A stretch of DNA of 64,000 nt, from contig JAFAFW010000052.1 of assembly GCA_023423275.1 (NCBI GenBank), positions 1-64,000 on the forward strand. Direction: 5' to 3'. The translations under genes were made by a program, and so were the position numbers. The notes beneath the pieces were generated by a model. The model was not told where the DNA came from. It searched no databases and saw only the letters and a program-made list of their open reading frames with translations. This document shows, piece by piece, positions 18,042 through 26,933 of this stretch; the stretch's first letter is position 1; every line of letters begins with the position of its first letter. Origin of the DNA: Pseudomonadota bacterium (GTDB taxonomy: Bacteria > Pseudomonadota > Alphaproteobacteria > Rhizobiales > Hyphomicrobiaceae).

Positions 18042-18170
18042 CGCGCCGAGGGCGCAAGCTATAGGTGAGGAAAGCCGCGCGATCAAGCGGCGATTTGATG
18101 GTAAGGCCCTAAGGCGGGATTCTGCGTCGGCGCGTGCCGGTCTCGTTGTCGCCGGCTTGGTATCTTATCC

Positions 18171-18539
18171 TTAGCGGGGTGTCTCGGGACGGAAGTCGAT
18201 GCGGCTGATCACCTGTCCGGTGGTCAGGTTGATGACGACGATTCCCGTCTGATGGGGCGATTCGAACTGAACCGTCATTCGGTCGCCCGAGATGTTCGTG
18301 TTGCGGACCACGGCGCCGGATGGCAATGCGACGCTGATATCCTGCAAAACAGTGGCGCTGGATAGGCCGCGCCCTGGCTGCGTGGCAAGATAGGCGATCC
18401 GCGCGATCACGACACCGAAGCCGATGAGAAGGAGGATGCCGAGACCGATGACGACGATCTTGAGCACGCGCACCTGCCGGGCGTCGGGCCCCACCAGGGC
18501 TTCAGCCGCTGGATCGCCGGCCGGGTCGACAGTTGTCAT
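18171..18539 (-). CDS. Small single-span membrane protein (DUF6476-like)
   Basis: 122 residues. A polar N-terminus is followed by one strong membrane span (VLKIVVIGLGILLLIGFGVVIARIAYLA, about 24 to 50). A C-terminal domain with alternating hydrophobic residues (DRMTVQFES, GIVVINLTTGQVISRI) is probably periplasmic. It resembles the small DUF6476 proteins found next to rluD in Hyphomicrobiales; the function is unknown. Its start is 36 bases from the divergent rluD start, so the promoters must overlap. Confidence 0.7.
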   Translation of the reverse strand: MTTVDPAGDPAAEALVGPDARQVRVLKIVVIGLGILLLIGFGVVIARIAYLATQPGRGLSSATVLQDISVALPSGAVVRNTNISGDRMTVQFESPHQTGIVVINLTTGQVISRIDFRPETPR

Positions 18540-18575
18540 GCCTTCTTATCCTCGTCCAATGGCAGTCGCGCATCC

Positions 18576-19595
18576 ATGACGCAGGACGCCAGCACCCTGC
18601 ACATCGAAGTTCCACCCGAAGCAGGCGACCAACGTCTCGATCGCTTCCTGGCGTCGCACCTGGTGTCCGTAAGCCGATCCCGCCTTCAGGCCTTGATCAA
18701 AGCCGGTCACCTGCGCGATCCGCGCGGGACCATAAGAGACCCCGGTGTGCGGGTCAAACCGGGTGAGACGCTGATCCTGACGATTCCTCCACCAGAACCC
18801 GCGACGCCTCAGGCGCAGCGTTTGGACCTCAAAGTGGTTTACGAAGATGCCGACGTGATCGTCATCGACAAGCCGGCCGGGCTCGTTGTCCATCCCGCCG
18901 CCGGGCACGCGTCCGGAACTCTGGTTAACGCGTTGATTGCGCACTGTGGCGATAGCCTGTCCGGCATCGGGGGCGTGATGCGGCCGGGGATCGTGCATCG
19001 TCTGGACAAGGACACGACCGGTCTGCTGGTCGTCGCCAAGTCGGACCGCGCGCATAAAGGGCTGGCAGAGCAGTTCGCTTCCCATGGGGCGGATGGACGT
19101 CTTGAACGCGCTTATCTGGCGTTTGCGTGGGGTGAGTTCGTGCCGATCCGGGGAACCATCGATGCGCCGCTGGCGCGCAGCACGCAGAACCGCACGAAAA
19201 TCGCGGTGACGCGTCCGGGGTTCGGTCGCCATGCGCGCACGCACTACTGCGTGGTTGAAACCTACCGGGGAAGCGACGGGCGGCCTATTGCAAGTCAGGT
19301 TCGCGTCGAACTCGAAACAGGCCGCACGCACCAGATCCGGGTCCATCTCGCGCACGCAGGGCACCCATTGTTGGGGGATGGAACTTATGGCGCCGGGTTC
19401 GCTGCCAGCGCGCGACGGCTCTCGGAGGGGGCGCAAGCTGCTCTGTCGGGTTTGGGGCGACAGGCCCTGCATGCCGCGGTTCTTGGCTTCGAACATCCGG
19501 TAACCGGGCGGCAAATCCGCTTTGAGAGCCCCCTCCCCGAGGACCTCGAGGTGTTACGCAGGGAACTGCTGTCGGAGCCTGCCAAGGGCAAATAA
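18576..19595 (+). CDS. rluD: Ribosomal large subunit pseudouridine synthase, RluA/RluD family
   Basis: 339 residues. An S4 RNA-binding domain (about 16 to 75, RLDRFLASHLVSVSRSRLQALIKAGHL) precedes the catalytic domain. The RluA-family motif HRLDKDTTGLLVVAK, with the catalytic Asp, is near residue 145. The later motif GRTHQIRVHLAHAGHPLLGD is also present. It isomerises specific uridines of 23S rRNA. Length and the S4 domain favour RluD over RluA or RluC, but the exact target uridines are inferred. Confidence 0.88.
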   Translation: MTQDASTLHIEVPPEAGDQRLDRFLASHLVSVSRSRLQALIKAGHLRDPRGTIRDPGVRVKPGETLILTIPPPEPATPQAQRLDLKVVYEDADVIVIDKPAGLVVHPAAGHASGTLVNALIAHCGDSLSGIGGVMRPGIVHRLDKDTTGLLVVAKSDRAHKGLAEQFASHGADGRLERAYLAFAWGEFVPIRGTIDAPLARSTQNRTKIAVTRPGFGRHARTHYCVVETYRGSDGRPIASQVRVELETGRTHQIRVHLAHAGHPLLGDGTYGAGFAASARRLSEGAQAALSGLGRQALHAAVLGFEHPVTGRQIRFESPLPEDLEVLRRELLSEPAKGK

Positions 19596-19859
19596 TGCGT
19601 CGTTAAGCTCGCGTTCAGGTTGCGATTGCGAAAAGGGGTCTTGAATAAGAGCGATGGAACTTCGATCTATTATGGCCGTTCAGCCGTACATCACCTGTGT
19701 GTGACAGCCCGTTATAGGCGGCGCACAATGATGTGTTTTGAGTACAACGGGGTCTCCGGCTCTACTGCATGAGACGATCCAGGCGCTGAGGCTGGAGAGG
19801 CTTTAAGATGGAGCGGTGCTGCTGCCGATCAAGGGGTCGGAAGCGGCATCGAAGCGAAG
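19596..19859. promoter_or_regulatory. rpoH upstream region
   Basis: 264 bp between rluD and rpoH with no gene. It is more AT-rich than its surroundings around 19640 to 19740 and probably holds the rpoH promoter(s). A CTTGAATAA at about 19640 resembles a -35 element, but I could not place a matching -10 with confidence. Confidence 0.4.
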
Positions 19860-20756
19860 ATGGCGACAAAGGCACTTCCGACAATTGCAAGCGGGTCTGT
19901 TGGTCTCGCGCGGTATCTGGAAGAAATCCGGCGTTTTCCGATGCTGGAGCCGGGCGAGGAGTACATGCTCGCCAAGAGCTGGCAGGAGCACGCCGACTCC
20001 GACGCGGCCCAGAAACTGGTGACATCCCACCTCCGCTTGGTGGCGCGCATTGCCATGGGGTATCGGGGCTATGGCCTGCCGATCGGCGAGGTCATTTCAG
20101 AGGGCAACGTCGGCTTGATGCAGGCCGTGAAGCGCTTTGATCCCGATCGCGGATTCCGCCTCGCAACCTATGCGATGTGGTGGATCCGCGCCTCCATTCA
20201 GGAATACATCCTGCGGTCATGGAGCCTCGTGAAGATGGGCACCACGGCGGCGCAGAAGAAGCTGTTCTTCAACCTGCGGCGCGCCAAAGGCCAGCTTCAG
20301 GCGCTGGAAGAGGGTGACCTGCGCCCGGAACACGTCAAGGCAATCGCCAAGAAGCTCGGCGTGCCCGAGGACGACGTCGTGTCCATGAACCGGCGGCTGA
20401 GCGGCGATGCGTCGCTCAATGCGCCGGTCCGGGCCGATACGGAGTCAGGTGAGTGGCAGGATTGGCTGGTCGACGATGGTCCCAGTCAGGAGCAGGAACT
20501 TGCCGAACGCGATGAGTTGGATCAGCGGCGCAATTACCTGGCCGGTGCCTTGACCTCATTGAACGATCGCGAGCGGCGCATCTTCGAGGCTCGGCGGCTG
20601 TCCGATGAACCGGCCACCCTCGAGCAGCTGTCGACCGAGTTTGGCGTCTCCCGCGAGCGGATCCGCCAGATCGAGGTTCGTGCCTTCGAGAAGGTCCAGA
20701 AGGCGGTCCAGAAGGCCGCCAAGAACAGCGAACCGGCTGTCGCCGGCGCCGCGTAA
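19860..20756 (+). CDS. rpoH: RNA polymerase heat-shock sigma factor RpoH (sigma-32)
   Basis: 298 residues. Sigma-70 family regions are present in order: region 1.2 (LARYLEEIRRFPMLEPGEEYMLAK), region 2 (HLRLVARIAMGYRGYGLPIGEVISEGNVGLMQAVKRFDP with GFRLATYAMWWIRASI) and region 4 (EFGVSRERIRQIEVRAFEKV). The RpoH box (QKKLFFNLRRAK near residue 132), which separates RpoH from other sigma factors, is clear. It directs the heat-shock regulon. Alphaproteobacteria often hold two or more rpoH copies; which one this is cannot be told here. Confidence 0.95.
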   Translation: MATKALPTIASGSVGLARYLEEIRRFPMLEPGEEYMLAKSWQEHADSDAAQKLVTSHLRLVARIAMGYRGYGLPIGEVISEGNVGLMQAVKRFDPDRGFRLATYAMWWIRASIQEYILRSWSLVKMGTTAAQKKLFFNLRRAKGQLQALEEGDLRPEHVKAIAKKLGVPEDDVVSMNRRLSGDASLNAPVRADTESGEWQDWLVDDGPSQEQELAERDELDQRRNYLAGALTSLNDRERRIFEARRLSDEPATLEQLSTEFGVSRERIRQIEVRAFEKVQKAVQKAAKNSEPAVAGAA

Positions 20757-21442
20757 GGCAGACCGTCGGTTTGTCGCGGCGCCGTGGGAACTGCGTCATA
20801 CGACTTACATAGCGAATCGCGTAGATTATGGATGAAGCGGGGTGCTTGGCATTCCGCTGCATTCCCGGCCGAACGGGTCTGGAATGACTGGAGGGGGTGC
20901 GCGTCAGAGCTCACGGCAACATTCGCTTGCGGCATCTGAACGTTATAAATCGACCAAGAGAGAGCACCGCTCAGAGGGACGGCTGGGCGCCAGGCGGACA
21001 TGGACGGGACCGCCACCATGAGCGCCAGCCGGAAGACGAGCGCGATATTTGCGCTTCTGTCCACGACCGCTGCGACACTTCGATATCCCATTCCGCAATG
21101 AAGACCGGTCGGAGGCTCCGCGAGGGCGTCCGGATGGGGGGCCTTCGTGCGGCTTGGCGATATCGTCCGCTCCAAGGTGGGGCAAGTGGCGCGGCACTGC
21201 AAAAAGACGATGGAGCAGCCTATGCTAAAGCGCCTTCATCCACGATCCGTACCAGTCGCCAGTGCGGAGCGTTGCCGTCGGAGGAACAACAGGGCCGCAT
21301 TTGAATGCGGTCGTTCTCCTCGGCTCAAGGGTGATTGGTCCCTCGTGCTCCTGTGGCGTCTCAAACCGTTGCATCCTCCAAGTATCATCTAATTCCGTCG
21401 GGCCGGGGACGGTGTGCGATCCGTGAACCGGCAGAAGAGACA
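20757..21442. other. Gene-poor region downstream of rpoH
   Basis: About 690 bp. The open frames here are short, overlap on both strands and lack ribosome sites, signal peptides or recognisable motifs. I see no tRNA or known RNA. It may hold a decayed gene or a small RNA, but nothing in the sequence proves this. Confidence 0.5.
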
Positions 21443-21477
21443 AAGAAGGCCGGCCACATATCATGGCCGGCCTTCTT
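21443..21477 (-). terminator. Intrinsic terminator of the amidase gene
   Basis: A perfect 14-bp stem (AAGAAGGCCGGCCA / TGGCCGGCCTTCTT) with a 7-base loop lies about 34 bases beyond the amidase stop. On the minus strand it is followed by a short T-rich tract (TTCTTTG). It may work in both directions. Confidence 0.8.
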
Positions 21478-21510
21478 CCTTCGGCCCACCCCCCGGCGGA
21501 CAATCTCAAG

Positions 21511-22788
21511 CTACATCGGCAGTCTGGCGATCTGATTGGAGAAGTAGTTGTCGATCGCGGTCTTGATCGAGCCCGACACCTTCTCCCGCCACGCTTCAGA
21601 TTTCAGGTTTTTCGCGTCCTGCGCGTTCGTGACGTAGGCAAGCTCGATAAGCACGGACGGTACTTTGGCGGTCTTGAGCACGCGGAAATTCGCTTCCCTG
21701 TCCGCGTTCTGACGCATCGACGTCGAGGCACTCATGAATTCGATCACCGAGCGCGCGAACATGTCGGTCCGCTCCTTCGTGACTGCCACCTCGCGCTGGG
21801 CAAGATCGGCCAGAATGTTCTTGATGGCGCCTGCTTCGCCGGCCGTCTTCTGCACGGCGGCAAGCTCCTTGCCCGTCAAGACGCTGTCGACGACCTCGGC
21901 GGATGCAGATCGGCGAAGCGCATTTGCCGTTGCGTCCCGCAACGAATAGATGGTGGCGCCGCGTGCGTGTGAACCGGCATAGTCGGCATGCACGGCGATG
22001 AACAGCGATGCTTTATGGCGCTCTGCAATTTCACGACGCTCGTCCAGCGGCAGGAAGACATCGCGGTCCCGGGTCATGATCACGCGGTAGCGGCCGCTGG
22101 CCTTGAGCTGATCGCGCAGCACCTTGCTGAAGGCCAGGACGACTTCCTTTTCGACTGTCCCATTCTTCATGGCGCCCGAGTCATCGCCGCCGTGGCCAGG
22201 ATCGATGACGATCACAGGCCGGTAGGTCCGAGCCGCGAGTTCTTCGGGCCGTAACGCCGGACGCGGCATCGGCGGCTGCAGTCCGGCAGCGCGGGTGGCG
22301 ATTTGCGCCTTCAACGCCTTCTTCGTCGGCACCGCTGCCTTCCCGTAGGCGGCCGGAATCAGATCGATGATCAGATTATGGAATTTGCCGTCCTTCTGCG
22401 TCTCCGCGCGCTCGACAATGACGGGCGCGGCCACATCGATGACGATCCGCGAGCTGCCCGGTGCGGACAGGCCGGCCCGGAAAGAGCGTACCAAGCCGGT
22501 CGACGTTCCCTCGGACGCGCTCGGCAGCGTCATCTTGACGTCGGGAAGCTCGACGACGACCCGGTTCGGGTTCGACAGGGCCAGAACGTTGAAGTCGACC
22601 TTGCGCTCCAGAGCGACGACAAAGCGCGTGCGCTGAGGGATGTTCCTGGCAACCGCGTCCGCAGAGACCGTCTCGGCACGGACCGGGACGCCGGGATGGG
22701 TGGCGAGCATGAGCGCACAGGCACCCGCAACAAAAGTCGCGTGCTTTACGGCGATGCCTAATGCATTGCGGAAAATCATGAAGTGCAA
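21511..22788 (-). CDS. amiC: N-acetylmuramoyl-L-alanine amidase (AMIN + Amidase_3)
   Basis: 425 residues. A signal peptide (about 1 to 38) is followed by an AMIN domain (about 50 to 145, with TRFVVALERKVDFNVLALSNPNRVVVELPD). A basic/proline linker leads to the zinc amidase domain (from about 190). Zinc ligands and catalytic residues are in place: DPGHGGDDSGA, EKEVVLAF, FIAVHADY and PSVLIELAYVTN. It cleaves the amide bond between MurNAc and the stem peptide in the periplasm, mainly at division sites. The start could also be the ATG three codons downstream. The gene stands alone with its own terminator. Confidence 0.92.
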   Translation of the reverse strand: MHFMIFRNALGIAVKHATFVAGACALMLATHPGVPVRAETVSADAVARNIPQRTRFVVALERKVDFNVLALSNPNRVVVELPDVKMTLPSASEGTSTGLVRSFRAGLSAPGSSRIVIDVAAPVIVERAETQKDGKFHNLIIDLIPAAYGKAAVPTKKALKAQIATRAAGLQPPMPRPALRPEELAARTYRPVIVIDPGHGGDDSGAMKNGTVEKEVVLAFSKVLRDQLKASGRYRVIMTRDRDVFLPLDERREIAERHKASLFIAVHADYAGSHARGATIYSLRDATANALRRSASAEVVDSVLTGKELAAVQKTAGEAGAIKNILADLAQREVAVTKERTDMFARSVIEFMSASTSMRQNADREANFRVLKTAKVPSVLIELAYVTNAQDAKNLKSEAWREKVSGSIKTAIDNYFSNQIARLPM

Positions 22789-22973
22789 ACCCCCTCAACG
22801 CACAACACGGATGATCCAGGCGAGGTGGTGTCCTGATGACGGAGAATCGTGGCGTTTTGCTGATCCCGCCGAGGAATTCTTATGAATGATGAAAGGTTAA
22901 TGATTGGTTGACGATCGCCCGCGGATCGCGCCGAGGTCTTCGTCCGTGGACCGGGCATTGGATGCCAAGTGGA

Positions 22974-23624
22974 CTATTTGGCCTCGTTGCGATTGGTCGA
23001 TCCCTTGCCGGGCGCGGGCTTTGCCTTCGCGGCGGGGTCTTTGCCAGCGGCCACCGGTGGGGACGCCGGCTGCTTTTGGGACGGCGCCGGATCGGGGTTG
23101 TTCCGCATCTCGACCGCTACGCCGAACAGCCGCCATTCGTTGTTGACCTGCGCGAACATCATGTCGAACGTCACCTGTTCCGGCTGCGTGTCGATGAACC
23201 CGGTCAGCCGCAATCGTCCGGCGTCGTCGATGGTCGGTTCGCGCACCAGTTTCGGATCGAAGAACAGCACGGGCGAGAAGTCGAGCTTGCGGCGCCGCAG
23301 TTCGGTGAAGGCCTCCGTCAGTTTGGCTTGCGTATTGTTGAGCTGGAAGTCGGGAGATCCCAGATCGCGCAGCACCGAGTAGTTGCCGGTCGCATTGGCT
23401 TGCGACAGGGCGATGAGCGTCGTGCGGATCAGCATGTTCATTTTCAGCGAATCGGGCATCGCCGGTCCGGAGCGCGGCGCGCCGGACTGCGCGAAGGCGA
23501 TCGAAACACAAGCCCCAGCAATAAACGCGGCCGACGCCGTGGCCATCACCAACGCCCGGACGAGGGGGCTTGCACTGGAGAATCGCACCTTCAGTCTCCC
23601 GTCTCTCAGGGTCGATCTCATCAT
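22974..23624 (-). CDS. Secreted hypothetical protein, NTF2-like core
   Basis: 216 residues. An N-terminal signal sequence (hydrophobic about 22 to 46, ending SIAFAQSG) precedes a core of about 110 residues. The helix and sheet pattern (ALSQANATGNYSVLRDLGSPDF ... LTGFIDTQPEQVTFDMMFAQVNNEWRLFGVAVEM) resembles an NTF2/SnoaL-like fold. The tail is Pro/Ala/Lys rich. No catalytic residues can be named. It is about 185 bp upstream of the amidase in the same direction, so a shared role in the envelope is possible but unproven. Confidence 0.65.
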   Translation of the reverse strand: MMRSTLRDGRLKVRFSSASPLVRALVMATASAAFIAGACVSIAFAQSGAPRSGPAMPDSLKMNMLIRTTLIALSQANATGNYSVLRDLGSPDFQLNNTQAKLTEAFTELRRRKLDFSPVLFFDPKLVREPTIDDAGRLRLTGFIDTQPEQVTFDMMFAQVNNEWRLFGVAVEMRNNPDPAPSQKQPASPPVAAGKDPAAKAKPAPGKGSTNRNEAK

Positions 23625-23724
23625 GCCTGATTTTTCGTGTCTATCGAATGGGGGTCTTGTTCTGCCCCCAGACTTCGACCGGCTGACGGCGCCTCAATCG
23701 CGACAAGATGCGTGTCGGCGAGAT

Positions 23725-23756
23725 AAAAAAGCGCCTCCGACTGCCGTCGGAGGCGC
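23725..23756 (-). terminator. Intrinsic terminator of the repeat adhesin gene
   Basis: An 11-bp perfect stem (GCGCCTCCGAC / GTCGGAGGCGC) has a 4-base loop. On the minus strand it is followed by six T residues. It is about 37 bases beyond the adhesin stop codon. Confidence 0.9.
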
Positions 23757-23792
23757 GCGCTGGAACTAGATACCACTACCAGCTTGGAGGGC

Positions 23793-26648
23793 TTACCAAC
23801 TCACTTGCAGACCGGCGCGGCCGCCGACCGAATTCTTGCTGCTCTGGCCACCAAAGCTGTCTTCCTTCACGGTGAAGCCAACGCCGCCGCTCAGAGCCCA
23901 GCGTTCGCCGTAGCCGGCGAGATTGCGGCCGAGGACACCGGTGGCAGCAAAGCCAAGAGCCACATTGCCCTCCCAGAAGCCGATATTGCCCGCCAGCGCG
24001 AAGCGCTCATTGGCGACGAGATCCGGGTTCTCCAGCGCCATGGCAATGGCGATGCCGCCGCCGAGCCGGCTGATCTCCTTGAACAGGAGGCCACCGTCGG
24101 AGGCTAAATTGCCGTTCGCGTCAGTCGTGACGACCTCCAGCGGTCCGGCTTGGTAGAACTTGCTTTCGTCGGACGTGATGCCACCCATCGTGTAGGTATT
24201 CGAGGCGGTGCCGAAGGTCTGCTGATTGTCCCGCGACGTCGTGGCGCCATTGCCGAACGCGGCGGAATTGGCATGCGTCGCCGTCGCGCCGTTGCCATAA
24301 GCCGCGGAGTTGGTGCCGGATGCGGTGGCGTAATCGCCGAGGGCCGTGCCGCCGTTCGACGCGGAAGCCTGCGCGCCGATGGCGACGGAGTTGGTGGCGG
24401 TCGCGCCTGTGCCGATCGCGATCGTATCGGGACCGGAAGCCGTTGCACCATCGCCGATCGCGGTTGCGCCGTCCGCGCTCGCCAGTGCCCCCGTCCCGAT
24501 CGAAACGGTGTTATTCGCGGTCACGCCGTTCCCCGCTCCAGTGCCGATGGCAACGTTGTTTGCGCCCTGAACGCCATTGCCCGACAGCAGGCCCATCGAC
24601 GTATTGCCGAGCCCTTCAACTCCGTTGCCGGAGGCCATGCCATAGGCACTGTTGCCCACCCCGAGCACGCCATTGCCGGAAGCAAAACCGCTGGCGCTGT
24701 TACCGAGGCCCACCACGGCGTTGCCTGAGCCGGAACCAAACGCGTTGTTGCCTACGCCAGCAACGAGATTGCCAGATCCCGTACCGCCAGAGCTATTGGC
24801 GATGCCTGCCACCAGATTTCCGGAGCCGGTGCCGCTGGTGCTGTTGCCGATCCCGAGAACGCCGTTGCCCGAAGCCGTGCCGGACGAGCTGTTTCCGATG
24901 CCAAGCACCGCGTTGCCGGAGCCGGTACCACTTGTGCTGTTGGCTATGCCGGCAACGAGATTCCCAGAACCGGTTCCGCTCGAACTGTTGGCGGCGCCAG
25001 CAACGAGATTGCCGGACCCCGTTCCGCTCGTGCTGTTCGCAATGCCATTGACGAAGTTGCCGGAAGCGGTGCCGCTTGAACTGTTGGCGATGCCCTCGAC
25101 GCCATTGCCAGCAAACGTCCCCGACGTCGAATTGAGGCTTCCCTCGACGCCGTTGCCGGCTCCGGTTCCGTAGGCCGTATTCGCCTCTCCGTTGACGCCA
25201 TTTCCAGCGCCGGAGCCTCCGGAACTGTTGCCGGAACCGGTCACACTGTTTCCTGCGAGCGTTCCCGATGTCGAATTGAAGCTGCCGTCAACGCCATTGC
25301 CCGCGCCGGTTCCATAGGCGCTGTTGACATAGCCTTCGACACCGTTGCCGGAACCTGTGCCGCCAGCACTATTTCCGCTGCCGACGACGCCGTTTCCTGA
25401 GAGTGGACCGACAGCGCTGTTCAGCTCGCCGTCGACGTCGTTGCCGGACCCGAAGCCGGCCGCCAGATTGGCGAAGCCGCTCACTCTGTTGCCTGCAAGA
25501 CTGCCGGCCGCCGTGTTCGCGTCACCATCGACGGCGTTTCCGGAGCCGGAACCTGTCGTCGTATTTCCGCTGCCCTCGACGAAATTACCGGACAGGCTGC
25601 CATTGGCGGTATTGCCGGTTCCGTCGACGACATTTCCGGAGCCTGTGCCGGTGGCGCTGTTCAGACTACCCAGCACGAGATTCCCGGAACCCATGCCGTT
25701 GGCCGTATTCCCGATGCCGGCGACGCCGTTGCCTGATCCGAGGCCGGACGCGGTATTTCCTACGCCAATGACGCCATTTCCGGACAAGCTGCCGTTGGCG
25801 GTGTTTCCAACTCCCACGACGCCGTTACCGGAAAACGATCCGTTGGCGGTGTTGAAGAAACCCAGCACGACGTTTCCGGAACCGCTGCCGTCCGTGGTGT
25901 TGAAGCTGCCGAGCACGAAGTTGCCCGACCCGCTGCCGCTTGCCGCGTTGCCGTCGCCGATCACGACATTGCCGGAGCCCGAGCCGTTGGCGGTATTACC
26001 ATCGCCAAATACACCGTTGCCCGTGAGGGAGCCGCTGGCGGTGTTAAAGTCGCCATCTACGAAATTGCCAGAGCCTGAACCGTTGACAGTATTGTTGTCA
26101 CCGAAGACAACGTTGCCGGAGAGCGCTCCCGTCGTGGTGTTGTTTGATCCTTGGACGATGATTCCGGAGAGCGAGCCGTTGATGGTGTTGAAATCGCCGT
26201 CAACAAGGATGCCCGAGGCGAAGCCGTTGACTGTGTTGAAGCCCCCGGTGACGCCAATGCCGGATAGTGCTCCGATAAAGGTATTCGCAGGTCCGGAAGA
26301 AAATAGCCCCGCCCCCGCACCAATTGCTGTCGAGCCGAAACCATCCGCGTTCGCGCCAAAACCAAACGCTGATGCACCGATACCATCGGCGTTAGCGCCG
26401 ATTCCGCAGGCTGTTCCGGTTGGACTTGTTGTGGTTGCGCCGCCGTCACTCAGAACAGGAATATCGAAGCCGAACAGATCAAATGTCGTGACGATGTGCG
26501 CGCATTCAAATCCCGGCCCGGCTGCACTTGCCGACGTTGCCGCAAGTCCCGAGGCCGCTAACCCCAGGGCCAAAACGCTTGCGGTTCTGAGAAAATTAGA
26601 CCGCGCAGCACGCAATACGGGCATGTACTGGAAATAACGCACACACAT
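23793..26648 (-). CDS. YadA-like surface protein with about 37 tandem 16-residue repeats
   Basis: 951 residues from the ATG at 26648, chosen because GGGGTGGG lies just upstream; ATGs at 26681 and 26624 are alternatives. A signal peptide ends near ATSASAAGPG. A short segment with YadA-head-like turns (GANADGIGASAFG) leads into about 37 units of 16 residues, consensus xxN[ST]xxG[ST]x[SA]GNxVxG. YadA-head type repeats follow (GDGATASGPDTIAIGTGA), and the C-terminus has a membrane anchor of about 75 residues with four beta strands ending GRAGLQVSW. This is the plan of trimeric autotransporter adhesins: secreted by Sec, anchored in the outer membrane, with the repeats exposed. The ligand is unknown. 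Trimerisation is inferred from the anchor. Confidence 0.85.
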   Translation of the reverse strand: MCVRYFQYMPVLRAARSNFLRTASVLALGLAASGLAATSASAAGPGFECAHIVTTFDLFGFDIPVLSDGGATTTSPTGTACGIGANADGIGASAFGFGANADGFGSTAIGAGAGLFSSGPANTFIGALSGIGVTGGFNTVNGFASGILVDGDFNTINGSLSGIIVQGSNNTTTGALSGNVVFGDNNTVNGSGSGNFVDGDFNTASGSLTGNGVFGDGNTANGSGSGNVVIGDGNAASGSGSGNFVLGSFNTTDGSGSGNVVLGFFNTANGSFSGNGVVGVGNTANGSLSGNGVIGVGNTASGLGSGNGVAGIGNTANGMGSGNLVLGSLNSATGTGSGNVVDGTGNTANGSLSGNFVEGSGNTTTGSGSGNAVDGDANTAAGSLAGNRVSGFANLAAGFGSGNDVDGELNSAVGPLSGNGVVGSGNSAGGTGSGNGVEGYVNSAYGTGAGNGVDGSFNSTSGTLAGNSVTGSGNSSGGSGAGNGVNGEANTAYGTGAGNGVEGSLNSTSGTFAGNGVEGIANSSSGTASGNFVNGIANSTSGTGSGNLVAGAANSSSGTGSGNLVAGIANSTSGTGSGNAVLGIGNSSSGTASGNGVLGIGNSTSGTGSGNLVAGIANSSGGTGSGNLVAGVGNNAFGSGSGNAVVGLGNSASGFASGNGVLGVGNSAYGMASGNGVEGLGNTSMGLLSGNGVQGANNVAIGTGAGNGVTANNTVSIGTGALASADGATAIGDGATASGPDTIAIGTGATATNSVAIGAQASASNGGTALGDYATASGTNSAAYGNGATATHANSAAFGNGATTSRDNQQTFGTASNTYTMGGITSDESKFYQAGPLEVVTTDANGNLASDGGLLFKEISRLGGGIAIAMALENPDLVANERFALAGNIGFWEGNVALGFAATGVLGRNLAGYGERWALSGGVGFTVKEDSFGGQSSKNSVGGRAGLQVSW
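24516..26291 (-). repeat. Tandem 48-bp coding repeat array of the adhesin
   Basis: About 37 in-frame units of 48 bp encode 16-residue repeats. Nearly every unit has Asn at position 3, Gly at 7, Gly-Asn at 11 and 12, Val at 14 and Gly at 16 (first five units diverged). Units near 24800 to 25100 are the most alike (IANSTSGTGSGNLVAG type), suggesting recent duplication or conversion there. The opposite strand reads as a long proline-rich frame; that is a by-product of the repeat. Confidence 0.9.
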
Positions 26649-26933
26649 ATTCCCACCCCACAAACGCCACTGACGCAACATTATTTAACCGCAATTAAAC
26701 ATACGACGCATACGTAGTGGTTGCCGTTTTGTCACGGCTCCGGGCTCGTCAACTGCGCGCGCTGAGATTCCACAGAAAAATCGTATCTGCGATGATCGCG
26801 CGATAATCGGCGTGCGCGCCAAATCCTAGGCCTTGCGAAATGAAATTCGGATTTCGTCCGAGGCGCGCTTTAATCGACTTCCGGGCTTGGAAAATTCGCG
26901 TCGCGATGGCGATGAGCGGATCGGCTTCCGCCG

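Noticed and set aside
20534..21202. Minus-strand frame of 222 codons overlapping the 3' end of rpoH
   Set aside because: Much of it lies over rpoH in the opposite direction; it has no ribosome site and no recognisable family.
25345..26637. Long plus-strand frame (430 codons) with repeated Pro/Leu/Thr pattern opposite the adhesin
   Set aside because: It is the complement of the 48-bp adhesin repeat. The adhesin strand has a signal peptide, membrane anchor and terminator; this frame has none of these.
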